A DNA stretch of 64,000 bases from JALYLC01 sp035696365 (GTDB taxonomy: Bacteria; Actinomycetota; Thermoleophilia; Gaiellales; JALYLC01): positions 1-64,000 of the forward strand of contig DASRQS010000052.1 of NCBI GenBank assembly GCA_035696365.1, given 5' to 3'. Made by a program: the position numbers and the translations under genes. This document shows, piece after piece, positions 54,970 through 62,510 of this stretch; position 1 is the first letter of the stretch; each line of letters begins with the position of its first letter. Under the pieces are notes generated by a model. That model was not told the origin of the DNA. It worked only from the letters and a program-made list of their open reading frames with translations, and did not search any database.

Positions 54970-55187
54970 CCGACAGCGGCAGCCTGAGGCCCAGTCCCGC
55001 ATGGGCCCGGCGAGGGACCCTGGGGTGGCGAGAAATGGGTGGCTAGCCCCCTACCTCCCGGTTCGGTGGGTTCCCGTGCTCAAGCGCCAGACTGGCCTAC
55101 AGATCGCACCGGGCCGCCCGTAGATTGGTGCAGCTTTCCGCGGAAAACACACCGCGGGCTATTGGGACTGGGAGGCACGGGAGACGC
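54970..55187 (+). promoter_or_regulatory. 218-nt leader of the sugar transferase gene
   Basis: It contains CTCCCGGTTCGGTGGG (55055-55070), related to the CCCC/GGGG palindromes at 44785 and 61286. A possible -10 TACAGA at 55098 and a perfect palindrome TTTCCGCGGAAA (55135-55146) follow. The ATG has a GGGAGG/GGGAG ribosome site. No terminator after the CoA-transferase gene was recognised. Confidence 0.4.
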
Positions 55188-56702
55188 ATGTCGGCAACGC
55201 CGCTCGAGGCAGGTTCGGACGTTACCTCGCTGATTGCCGACGAGGCGGTCTCGTGCGACGAGACCGGCCTGCACCCAGAGCACCCCGCGCCCGCCACGCG
55301 ACACGGCAGGCACCGCCGGCGCGGCTGGTTCCTGCGCCGCAGCCTGGTGGTCGCCGACTCCATCGCGTTCCTGCTCGCGGCCCTCGGCGTCGGGGCGCTC
55401 AACACCGGCGCGCACACGCTCTCGCACCCGCCGCTCGTGCTCGGCGGCCTGTTCGCGTGGATCGCGCTGGCGTGGCTCTACGGGTACTACACGCAGGACG
55501 AGCTGCGCATGGCACACAGCACTGCCGACGACGTTCCCGGCCTGGTGCTGCTGGCCGCCGCGACGACCTGGGCGGGTCAGCTCGCCGATGCCGCGCTCGA
55601 CGTGAAGGAGCCGCCGATCAGCAAGCTCGCGGTGTTCTTCGTCGCGCTCGTGATCCTGGCGACGGTGATGCGCGCGTTCGCGCGCATGGTCGTGCGCCGC
55701 TGGCTGATGCCGACGGAGCCCACGCTCGTCGTGGGCACGGGCCGCATCGCCCGCCGCGTCGTCGAGAAGCTCGCCGCGCGGCCCGAGTACGGCATCCGCG
55801 TCGTCGGCTTCGTCGACGACGACCCGCTCACCGACCACATCGGCGACGCGCCCTACCTGGGCGAGACGGACGAGCTCGAGCGGCTCGTTGCCGAGTACGG
55901 AGTGCACCGCGTGATCCTCGCGTTCTCGCGCGCCGGCGACAGCCGCGGCGTGGATCTCGTGCGCCGTTGCAACCAGGTCGGCGTGCAGGTCGACGTGGTC
56001 CCGCGCCTGTACGAAGTGCTGGGGTCCAGGACCCAGGTCCACGAGCTCGACGGCCTACCGCTCGTCTCGCTGCACGCGCCGCGCCTCCCGCGCAGCGCTC
56101 GCCTGGTCAAGCGCGTGCTCGACCTGGTGGTCGCGGCGGTCATGCTGGCCGTGCTCAGCCCGCTGTTTGCGTTCATCGCGCTGCGCATCAAGCTCGAGGC
56201 GCCGGGTCCCGTGTTCTTCCGGCAGGAGCGCATCGGCAACCGCGGCCGGCGCTTCCGCATCTACAAGTTCCGCTCGATGTACATGGACGCCGATGCGCGC
56301 AAGGCCGACGTCGGCCATCTCAACAAGCACGACGAGAACGGCCCGACGATGTTCAAGATCCCCGAGGACCCGCGCATCACGCCCTTCGGCCGCACCCTCC
56401 GCAAATGGTCGCTGGACGAGCTGCCCCAGCTCATCAACGTCGTGCGCGGAGAGATGAGCCTGGTCGGCCCGCGCCCGCTGATCATCGAAGAGGATCGCCA
56501 CATCGTCGGCCACGGCCGCCGGCGCCTCGACCTCACCCCCGGCCTGACCGGGCTCTGGCAGGTCATGGGCCGGAGCGACATCCCGTTCGCCGAGATGGTC
56601 ACGCTGGACTACCTCTACGTGACGAACTGGTCACTCTGGGGCGACCTGAAGCTGCTCGCCCGCACGCTGCCCGCGGTAACGCGCGGCCGCGGCGCGTACT
56701 AG
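55188..56702 (+). CDS. Undecaprenyl-phosphate sugar-1-phosphate transferase (WbaP/WcaJ/CpsE type)
   Basis: A 504-residue initiating transferase. A cytoplasmic start is followed by four membrane helices, a CoA-binding-like domain (TLVVGTGRIARRVVEKL; IRVVGFVDDDP), a fifth helix and the catalytic domain: GPVFFRQERIGNRGRRFRIYKFRSM, DPRITPFGRTLRKWSLDELPQ, GEMSLVGPRPL, LTPGLTGLWQV. It loads the first sugar phosphate on the lipid carrier for exopolysaccharide. Confidence 0.93.
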   Translation: MSATPLEAGSDVTSLIADEAVSCDETGLHPEHPAPATRHGRHRRRGWFLRRSLVVADSIAFLLAALGVGALNTGAHTLSHPPLVLGGLFAWIALAWLYGYYTQDELRMAHSTADDVPGLVLLAAATTWAGQLADAALDVKEPPISKLAVFFVALVILATVMRAFARMVVRRWLMPTEPTLVVGTGRIARRVVEKLAARPEYGIRVVGFVDDDPLTDHIGDAPYLGETDELERLVAEYGVHRVILAFSRAGDSRGVDLVRRCNQVGVQVDVVPRLYEVLGSRTQVHELDGLPLVSLHAPRLPRSARLVKRVLDLVVAAVMLAVLSPLFAFIALRIKLEAPGPVFFRQERIGNRGRRFRIYKFRSMYMDADARKADVGHLNKHDENGPTMFKIPEDPRITPFGRTLRKWSLDELPQLINVVRGEMSLVGPRPLIIEEDRHIVGHGRRRLDLTPGLTGLWQVMGRSDIPFAEMVTLDYLYVTNWSLWGDLKLLARTLPAVTRGRGAY

Positions 56703-57050
56703 TCGCAGCGGGGGGACGCACAGGGGGCGGTTTTGTGGCGAGTATCCGCGAGCACCCCATGGAGCTTTCCTGGATCGCCCACCATCCCCGCGGGCCAGCT
56801 GGTGGCAGCCCAGCCGGGGCAGTGGTGGCAGCCCAGCCGGGGCAGCTGGCGGCAGGTATGACGGGGGCAGACCTGTGGGCACGGTCGGCACCCGGCACCC
56901 AGGCCACCAGAGGTCTGACCCCTGCGCCAGCGCACGAACCCACGACCCGGAGGAGCAGCGGGGCGGGTCTCGTCGCTTACAGCACCCGCCGCGTCACGGC
57001 GACGGGCACCCGCCGCGGGACATCAAGGGCCAGACCCCAAGTGTCCCGCC
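56703..57050. repeat. Non-coding convergent gap with direct repeats and REP-like hairpins
   Basis: A gap of 348 nt without a convincing gene. It holds two tandem 22-nt repeats of GGTGGCAGCCCAGCCGGGGC(AG) at 56801 and 56824 (period 23) and a decayed third. AGGTCTGACCCCT is at about 56911, and a hairpin GCGGGACA/TGTCCCGC (57015-57049) contains GGGCCAGACCCC. The shared GTC-TGACCC/GGCCAGACCCC words suggest REP-like debris. Confidence 0.5.
57015..57049. terminator. Inverted repeat between convergent genes
   Basis: Arms GCGGGACA and TGTCCCGC, with an inner AGGG/CCCC pairing, end 1 nt before the stop codon of the GT4 gene. It could end transcription from either side; no T-tract. Confidence 0.45.
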
Positions 57051-58289
57051 CTACTGAAACGCCGGCTTCGTCGCGCTCTCCTGCGCCGTGCTGCGCAACG
57101 CTCCGCTGCGGGCCAGCAGGCCGTCGTAGGCCTCGAGCAGGTGGCGGCGGGAGTGCTCCCAGGAGAGCTCCTGCTCGACGCGCCGGCGGCCGATCGCTCC
57201 CATGCGGGCGCGGCGGTCCGGGTCGTCGAGCAGCTCAGCCACCAGGCGCGCGAACTCGCGCTCGTCGTTCGGCGTCGCGTAGAGCGCCGCGTCGCCGGCC
57301 GAGACGCGCGCCTCGACCAGGTCGAACGAGACGAGCGGGCGTGACATCGCCATGTACTCGACGATCTTGTTCATGGTCGAGATGTCGTTGAGGGCGTTCT
57401 TCGGGTCGGGCGCGAGGCAGACGTCGGCGGTCGAGAGGTAGCACGCGAGATCCTCGTCGGAGACGCGCCCCGTGAACTCGACGCGGTCGTCCAGACCGAG
57501 CTCGTGCGACAGGGCCACGAGGTCGTCCCAGGCATCGCCGTGGCCGACGAAGGCGGCCTGCACGTCGTCGCGGCCGAGGTCGTCGCGCAGGCTCGCGAGC
57601 GACCGCAGCGCGTAGTCGACGCCGTCTTGCGGGCCCATCACACCCAGGTAGCAGACCAGGTGGCGGCGCCCCCGCTTCAGTGACACGTCGGGTGCGACCG
57701 GCACGAAGCGCGTCAGGTCGGGCGCGCTGCGCACGACCGTCGTCCGCTCGGTGGGGACGCGACCGCGTCCGACGGCGATGGCGCGATAGCTCTCGTTGGT
57801 CGAGATCACGTGATCGGCCATGCGGAACGTGAGCCGCTCGAGCACCTGGTTGACCCACAGCAGCGGCCCGCCCTTGCCGAAGCGGGAGCGGAAGAGCTCG
57901 GGCACGAGGTCGTGATGGTCGAAGACGAAGCGCGCGCCCCGCGCCTTCAGCGGCAGCGCGACGAGGAACAGGAGATCGGGCGGGTTGCAGGCCTGCACGA
58001 CGTCGAAGGGCCGCCGGCGGTCGAGCTTGCGCGCGAGCCGCCAGGACTGCCAGAGCGCCGTGCCGTACTCGCGCAGGTACCCGGAGGGCCCTCCGGTCGC
58101 CGCCTCGAGCGCGTAGCGGTGGATCTCGACGCCGTCGATGCGCGCGTAGGGCTCGGTGTCGCGCTTGGTCCCGCGCGGACAGATGACCGTCACCTCGTGG
58201 CCTGCGGCGACGAGCGCCCGGCTCTCCTGCCAGACACGCCGGTCGAACGGCACGGACAGGTTCTCGACCAGGATCAGGATGCGCGCCAT
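57051..58289 (-). CDS. Glycosyltransferase, GT4 family
   Basis: A 412-residue GT-B enzyme. It begins RILILVENLSVPFDRRVWQESRALVAAGHEV, a form common in actinobacterial EPS loci. The C-domain has YLGVMGPQDGVDYALRSL, ALNDISTMNKIVEYMAMSRPLVSFDLVEAR (donor-binding EX7E-like region) and basic tail helices. It adds a sugar to the growing repeat unit. It is the last gene of a row starting at 61253, 12 nt after the dehydrogenase stop. Confidence 0.9.
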   Translation of the reverse strand: MARILILVENLSVPFDRRVWQESRALVAAGHEVTVICPRGTKRDTEPYARIDGVEIHRYALEAATGGPSGYLREYGTALWQSWRLARKLDRRRPFDVVQACNPPDLLFLVALPLKARGARFVFDHHDLVPELFRSRFGKGGPLLWVNQVLERLTFRMADHVISTNESYRAIAVGRGRVPTERTTVVRSAPDLTRFVPVAPDVSLKRGRRHLVCYLGVMGPQDGVDYALRSLASLRDDLGRDDVQAAFVGHGDAWDDLVALSHELGLDDRVEFTGRVSDEDLACYLSTADVCLAPDPKNALNDISTMNKIVEYMAMSRPLVSFDLVEARVSAGDAALYATPNDEREFARLVAELLDDPDRRARMGAIGRRRVEQELSWEHSRRHLLEAYDGLLARSGALRSTAQESATKPAFQ

Positions 58290-58301
58290 CTGGCTCTCGT
58301 T

Positions 58302-59612
58302 CTACCAGGCCGCGCCGAGATACCCGCCCTCACGCGAGGCGAGCTCGGGACGACGCACGAGGTCGACGAGCAAGGCATCGGTGGCGCCCGCCGCGGCGGC
58401 GACCGATTCGGGCTCGCTGCTCGCGAGCACGACGACCTCGGCACCGAAAACGGCGGCCAGCGGCGTGGCGACCATGAGTCGCGCGAGGTGCGGGATGCGT
58501 GCGTCCACATAGGCCCGGTTGGAACCCGTCAGATGCGATACGCGCACATGGGCGTCGTGGATGCTGAGATCGAAGCCGCGACCGAGCAGACGCTCGGCCA
58601 GCTCGACCATCGGGCTCTCGCGCAGATCGTCGGTGCCCTGCTTGAAGGCGAGCCCGAGCAAGGCCACGCGGCGCGCCGTGCCCTCGGCCAGGCGGTCGTA
58701 GACGCGGCGCAGGTGCGCCTCGTTGGAGCTGATCACGTTCTCGAGGATCGGCACCGAGAGGTCGGCTCGCCGTGCGTGGTAGACGATCGCTCGCAGGTCC
58801 TTGGGCAGGCACGAGCCGCCGAAGGCGAAGCCGGGGCGCAGGTACGCGCGGGAGATGTTCAGCTTGGTATCGGAGGCGAAGACCTCCATCACCGCGTGCG
58901 AGTCGACGCCGTAGGCCTGACAGATCGCGCCCATCTCGTTGGCGAAGCCGATCTTGAGCGCGTGGAACGAGTTGTCGGCGTACTTCGTCATCTCCGCGAC
59001 GGCGATCGGCACGCGGTGGACGACACCAGGCAGCCCGTCGTAGAGCGACGCCACGGTGTCGGCCGTCAGCTCGTCCGCCGTGCCGACGACGGTCTTGGGC
59101 GGGTCGTTGAAGTCGCGCACCGAGGTTCCCTCGCGCAGGAACTCCGGGTTGACCGCGACGCCGAAGTCGTCGCCCGCGCGCAGGCCCGAGGCCGCCTCGA
59201 GACGCGGGATCAGCGTGCCCTCGCAGGTGCCGGGCAGCATCGTCGAGCGGAAGACGACGGTGTAGCGACGCCCGAGCCCCGCGATCGCCGCTCCGAGCTC
59301 GTCGGCGACACGCTCGAGGTACATCGTGGAGAGCGAGCCGTTCCCGCTCGAGGGCGTGCCCACGCAGATCAGCGCGAGGTCGCTCGCGGCCACGGCCTCG
59401 CCGGCGTCGGCCGTGGCGCGCAGCCGCCCGGACTCCACCGCCTCGGCGACGAGCTCGCCGATGCGCTCCTCGACGATCGTGGACCGGCCCTGGGCGACCA
59501 TGGCGACCTTGTCGCCGCTCGGGTCGACGCCGATCACCTCGTGCCCGCGCTCGGCGAGGCAGGCGGCCGAGACGATCCCGACATAGCCGAGTCCGAAGAC
59601 TGCGATCCGCAT
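58302..59612 (-). CDS. UDP-glucose/GDP-mannose dehydrogenase family protein
   Basis: A 436-residue enzyme: N-terminal Rossmann RIAVFGLGYVGIVSAACLAERGHEVIG, VNPEFLREGTSVRDF, AEMTKYADNSFHALKIGFANE and the catalytic Cys in FAFGGSCLPKDLRA near residue 265, with the second nucleotide domain at LLGLAFKQGTDDLRESP. It oxidises an NDP-hexose twice to the uronic acid. The motif form is closer to AlgD (GDP-mannose) than to Ugd, but the substrate is not certain. Confidence 0.9.
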   Translation of the reverse strand: MRIAVFGLGYVGIVSAACLAERGHEVIGVDPSGDKVAMVAQGRSTIVEERIGELVAEAVESGRLRATADAGEAVAASDLALICVGTPSSGNGSLSTMYLERVADELGAAIAGLGRRYTVVFRSTMLPGTCEGTLIPRLEAASGLRAGDDFGVAVNPEFLREGTSVRDFNDPPKTVVGTADELTADTVASLYDGLPGVVHRVPIAVAEMTKYADNSFHALKIGFANEMGAICQAYGVDSHAVMEVFASDTKLNISRAYLRPGFAFGGSCLPKDLRAIVYHARRADLSVPILENVISSNEAHLRRVYDRLAEGTARRVALLGLAFKQGTDDLRESPMVELAERLLGRGFDLSIHDAHVRVSHLTGSNRAYVDARIPHLARLMVATPLAAVFGAEVVVLASSEPESVAAAAGATDALLVDLVRRPELASREGGYLGAAW

Positions 59613-59621
59613 GCTCTCGAC

Positions 59622-61253
59622 CTACTCGATGTAACCGAGGCCGCGCAGGCGATCCTGCACGTCACCGGCTTCGTCGTCGGCAAAGGCGCGCACGCCGTTG
59701 GTGAGCTCGACCTCGTCGGCCACATAGGCCGGCGGACGGCTCTCGAGCAGCACCGGGTCGATCGCGGCGTCGATCAGGCGGCCCTCCATGCTCTCGGGAA
59801 TGGGCTCGCCGAGCAGGTACTGGATCGTGGGCGCGATGTCCTCGATGGACGCGAACAGCCCGCCGGGCGCGGCCGACGGCCCGGCCAGGGCGACAATGCC
59901 CTCGTGGCGGTGGCTGCCGACGTAGGCGGCATTCGTGCCGGAGATCTCGACCCGGTCCCAGATGCCCTCGGTGCGGCTCTTGAGGTTGCCCTTGCCGAGC
60001 CACTCGTAGTCGACGAACTCGACCACGAGGTCAGGCACGCGCTCCAGCTGCGGACCGCTGAAGAGCTCCTCCCGCCGGTGCACGGCAGCCACGATCGGAC
60101 GGCCGCTCGCGGGATCGCGCAGCTCGCGCAGCCCCTGGACGATCGCGTCGCGCACTGCCTCGTACTCGGCGCCGGGCGCGACGATCCCGTGTTGCTCGCG
60201 CCCCTCCAGGTTGATCACGATGTTGCCGAACGTGCCGTACGCGAACGCCCGCGTGCGCTCGAAGTCGACGACGTGGAAGTTCTGCAGCTCGTAGCTGCGC
60301 TCGCGCAGGCCGCGCAGGCGCTGCTTGGCGCGCGTGCGGAAGTCCACCGGCAGGCGGCGCCAGGCGGCCAGCGCGCGAGCGGCGGCCATGCGCTTCAGCT
60401 GGCCTCCTCGCACCAGCCCGGCCGCGCCGGCGTACTCCAGCAGGCCCTGCTCGGCGAGCCAGGCGTTGAGGTTGACGACGCCGTGCAGCGGGCCGCCCCC
60501 GTGATCGGAGACGAGCATGATGTCGCCCCCGAGCGCGCCCGCGAGCGCGCCCACGGCCGCGTCGAGGATCCGGTAGACGTGCGCCAGAGGACTCTCGGCG
60601 CCGCTGCGCTCCCACTCGTCCCAGCCGAGGTGGTGCGCGTGGTCGGCGGCCATGAAGACGACGACCAGCAACTCGGGGTCGAAGCGCTCGGCCAGCCAGA
60701 GTGTGAGCTCGACGCGCTGCTCGGCCACGCGCCGCACGGCGTCGAGATCGATGCCTCCGGCGGGCGTGACGGGAAACGCGTGATCCTGCGCCAGCGGGCC
60801 GAAACGCTCCTCGAGCTCCTCGAGCAGCCCGGAGGGCGTCGCGAAGCCGTCGCGCCGGCCATAGGCGTCGAAGCCCGCGAGGGCGAAGCCGTTGACGTCG
60901 TCCACGGGCCAGGTGAAGGGCACGTTGATCACGCCCACGCGACGGCCGGCCGCGCTGAGGCGCTGCCAGACCGCGGGCTCGCGGCGGTAGGAGCCGTTGA
61001 CCGGGCGCAGGCCGTAGCCGCTCTCGTCGCGCTCGTGGAAGTCCCAGATGCCGTGGCGGCCGGCGCCCACGCCCGTGAACATGGTGGTCCAGGCCTGCGG
61101 AGTGAGCGGATGCGTCGTGGAACGGAGCACCCCCGAGGCGCCCTGCCCGAGCAGGCGATCCAGGTTCGGGATGGCGCCTGCCGCACGCAGCGGCTCGAGT
61201 ACGAGGGGCGTCATGGCGTCGAGTCCGATGACGGTGAGGGTGGGCGAAGCCAC
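59622..61253 (-). CDS. Alkaline phosphatase/nucleotide pyrophosphatase superfamily protein
   Basis: A 543-residue protein of the type I phosphodiesterase/NPP fold: VIGLDAMTPLVLEPL (first metal Asp), STTHPLTPQAWTTMFTG (nucleophile Thr in the TPQAWT segment), FMAADHAHHLGWDEWE, MLVSDHGGGPLHGVVNLNAWL (metal ligands) and NLEGREQHGIV. It has no signal peptide. Members in EPS/AglK-type loci may act on nucleotide- or lipid-linked sugars. The GTG start has -10 TAGCTT 6 nt upstream. It is the first gene of the row with the dehydrogenase and GT4. Confidence 0.85.
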   Translation of the reverse strand: MASPTLTVIGLDAMTPLVLEPLRAAGAIPNLDRLLGQGASGVLRSTTHPLTPQAWTTMFTGVGAGRHGIWDFHERDESGYGLRPVNGSYRREPAVWQRLSAAGRRVGVINVPFTWPVDDVNGFALAGFDAYGRRDGFATPSGLLEELEERFGPLAQDHAFPVTPAGGIDLDAVRRVAEQRVELTLWLAERFDPELLVVVFMAADHAHHLGWDEWERSGAESPLAHVYRILDAAVGALAGALGGDIMLVSDHGGGPLHGVVNLNAWLAEQGLLEYAGAAGLVRGGQLKRMAAARALAAWRRLPVDFRTRAKQRLRGLRERSYELQNFHVVDFERTRAFAYGTFGNIVINLEGREQHGIVAPGAEYEAVRDAIVQGLRELRDPASGRPIVAAVHRREELFSGPQLERVPDLVVEFVDYEWLGKGNLKSRTEGIWDRVEISGTNAAYVGSHRHEGIVALAGPSAAPGGLFASIEDIAPTIQYLLGEPIPESMEGRLIDAAIDPVLLESRPPAYVADEVELTNGVRAFADDEAGDVQDRLRGLGYIE

Positions 61254-61259
61254 GCATCC

Positions 61260-61301
61260 AAGCTATCGCAGGCGGTCTCCGCCCCTCCCTCCCCAACCGG
61301 G
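61260..61301 (-). promoter_or_regulatory. Promoter region of the phosphodiesterase-like operon with CCCC/GGGG palindrome
   Basis: Minus-strand TAGCTT (61265-61260) has a poor -35. CCCCACCCGGTTGGGG (61301-61286) stands just upstream of the -35 position. Position and sequence parallel the palindrome before the hydrolase promoter at 44749, including the same ATAGCTTGG around the -10. Confidence 0.45.
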
Positions 61302-61448
61302 TGGGGTCTGGCTGAACGAACGCCGGTACAGGCCACCCGCACCCCCCCCGTAGCATGGCTGGAGAGCGCCTGACGAGCACTGGCCTCGTGCCCTCGCATT
61401 CCTTGTGAGTGCTGCCAACCGAGAGTTCCCGAAAGGACTGACGCCGCC

Positions 61449-62501
61449 GTGACGAGCGATACGCCACTCCAACAGCTGCTGCGCGCCCTTGTCCGCTTCT
61501 GGTGGGTGGCTCTGCTTGGAATCGTGCTGGCGGGGCTCGCCTACACGTTCGCGACCTACAGCGTGAAGCTCGGCCTGCCGCCGAAGCTGACGGCGCGGAC
61601 GCAGCCGACCTACAGCGCGTCCACGCAGATGCTCGTGACGAGCAAGCGCGATCCGAACCTCTCCGCCGCGAACGTGAACGCACGTGTTGTCCGGCTGGGC
61701 GACGGAACCGCCGCGACGGCAGGCACGTCGACGACCACGGGCACGGCGGCCACGGGGCCGGCATACACCTACGACAGCTCGGGCGGCGCGGACGGCGACC
61801 TGCAGCGGCTCGACGAGATAGCGAACAACCTGCCCCCGCGCGTGGCGAGCGATCCCGTGGTCAAGCTCCGCAACAGCATGTTCGGGCGCATCGACGGCAG
61901 CGTGAACGCGGTCAACCCGTACGCCTTCTCCGGCGCCGGCGGCTTCCGCTCCGGCCCGCTGCCCTACATCCAGATCAACGGCTCGGCCGCCACGTCGCAG
62001 GACGCCGTCGCCATCACGAACCAGACGGCCGTCGCTTTCATCGCGTGGTTCAAGGGCAAGCAGGTGGCCAACAGGATCCCGACGAACAGCCGGGTCGTCG
62101 TCGAGCAGGTCAACAGCGCCGACCACGCAACCGCGAGCGGCGGCTCCAAGCCGCTCCTGGGCATCGCGGCCGCCCTGCTCGTGCTGGCAGGCGCCGGTGG
62201 CTTCGCACTCGCCCTCGACCGTCTCATCCCGCGGTCCAGGCGCAAGGCCGTGCGCGTCGCGATGCCCGCCGCGCCGGAGCGCGCGATCACGACGCCCGAG
62301 CCCGAGATGCCCGCGCTCGAGGTGCCTACCATGACGCTCGGTGCGCAGGTCGAGGACGTCGTGCCAGGTGAGACCTCGAAGCGCGCCCCGCGTCCCCACA
62401 AGCAAACCGCCGGTGCCACCAACGGCAACGGCTCGGTTCCGCGGCGCAGGCGCACCTCCACCGCCCCGCGCGTCGCACCGAACACCGACGACGCCAGTTA
62501 G
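61449..62501 (+). CDS. Wzz-like polysaccharide chain-length/export protein
   Basis: A 350-residue protein: N-terminal membrane helix (FWWVALLGIVLAGLAYTFA), a long Ser/Thr/Ala-rich outer region (YSASTQMLVTSKRDPNL onward), a second helix near 240 (LLGIAAALLVLAGAGGFALAL) and a basic cytoplasmic tail (about 265-350) without a tyrosine-kinase domain. This is the layout of polysaccharide co-polymerases. GTG 61449 has GAAAGGA about 11 nt upstream; TAGCAT at 61351 may be its -10. Confidence 0.8.
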   Translation: MTSDTPLQQLLRALVRFWWVALLGIVLAGLAYTFATYSVKLGLPPKLTARTQPTYSASTQMLVTSKRDPNLSAANVNARVVRLGDGTAATAGTSTTTGTAATGPAYTYDSSGGADGDLQRLDEIANNLPPRVASDPVVKLRNSMFGRIDGSVNAVNPYAFSGAGGFRSGPLPYIQINGSAATSQDAVAITNQTAVAFIAWFKGKQVANRIPTNSRVVVEQVNSADHATASGGSKPLLGIAAALLVLAGAGGFALALDRLIPRSRRKAVRVAMPAAPERAITTPEPEMPALEVPTMTLGAQVEDVVPGETSKRAPRPHKQTAGATNGNGSVPRRRRTSTAPRVAPNTDDAS

Positions 62502-62510
62502 CCCGCGCTC

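Noticed and set aside
55075..55104. A FliA-type promoter (CTCAAG ... ACAGAT) before the sugar transferase
   Set aside because: The downstream half does not fit the sigma-28 consensus, and no flagellar genes are in the window.
61339..61350. Run of C before the Wzz-like gene as a phase-variation tract
   Set aside because: A single short homopolymer in non-coding, very GC-rich DNA. No evidence of slippage or effect on a frame.
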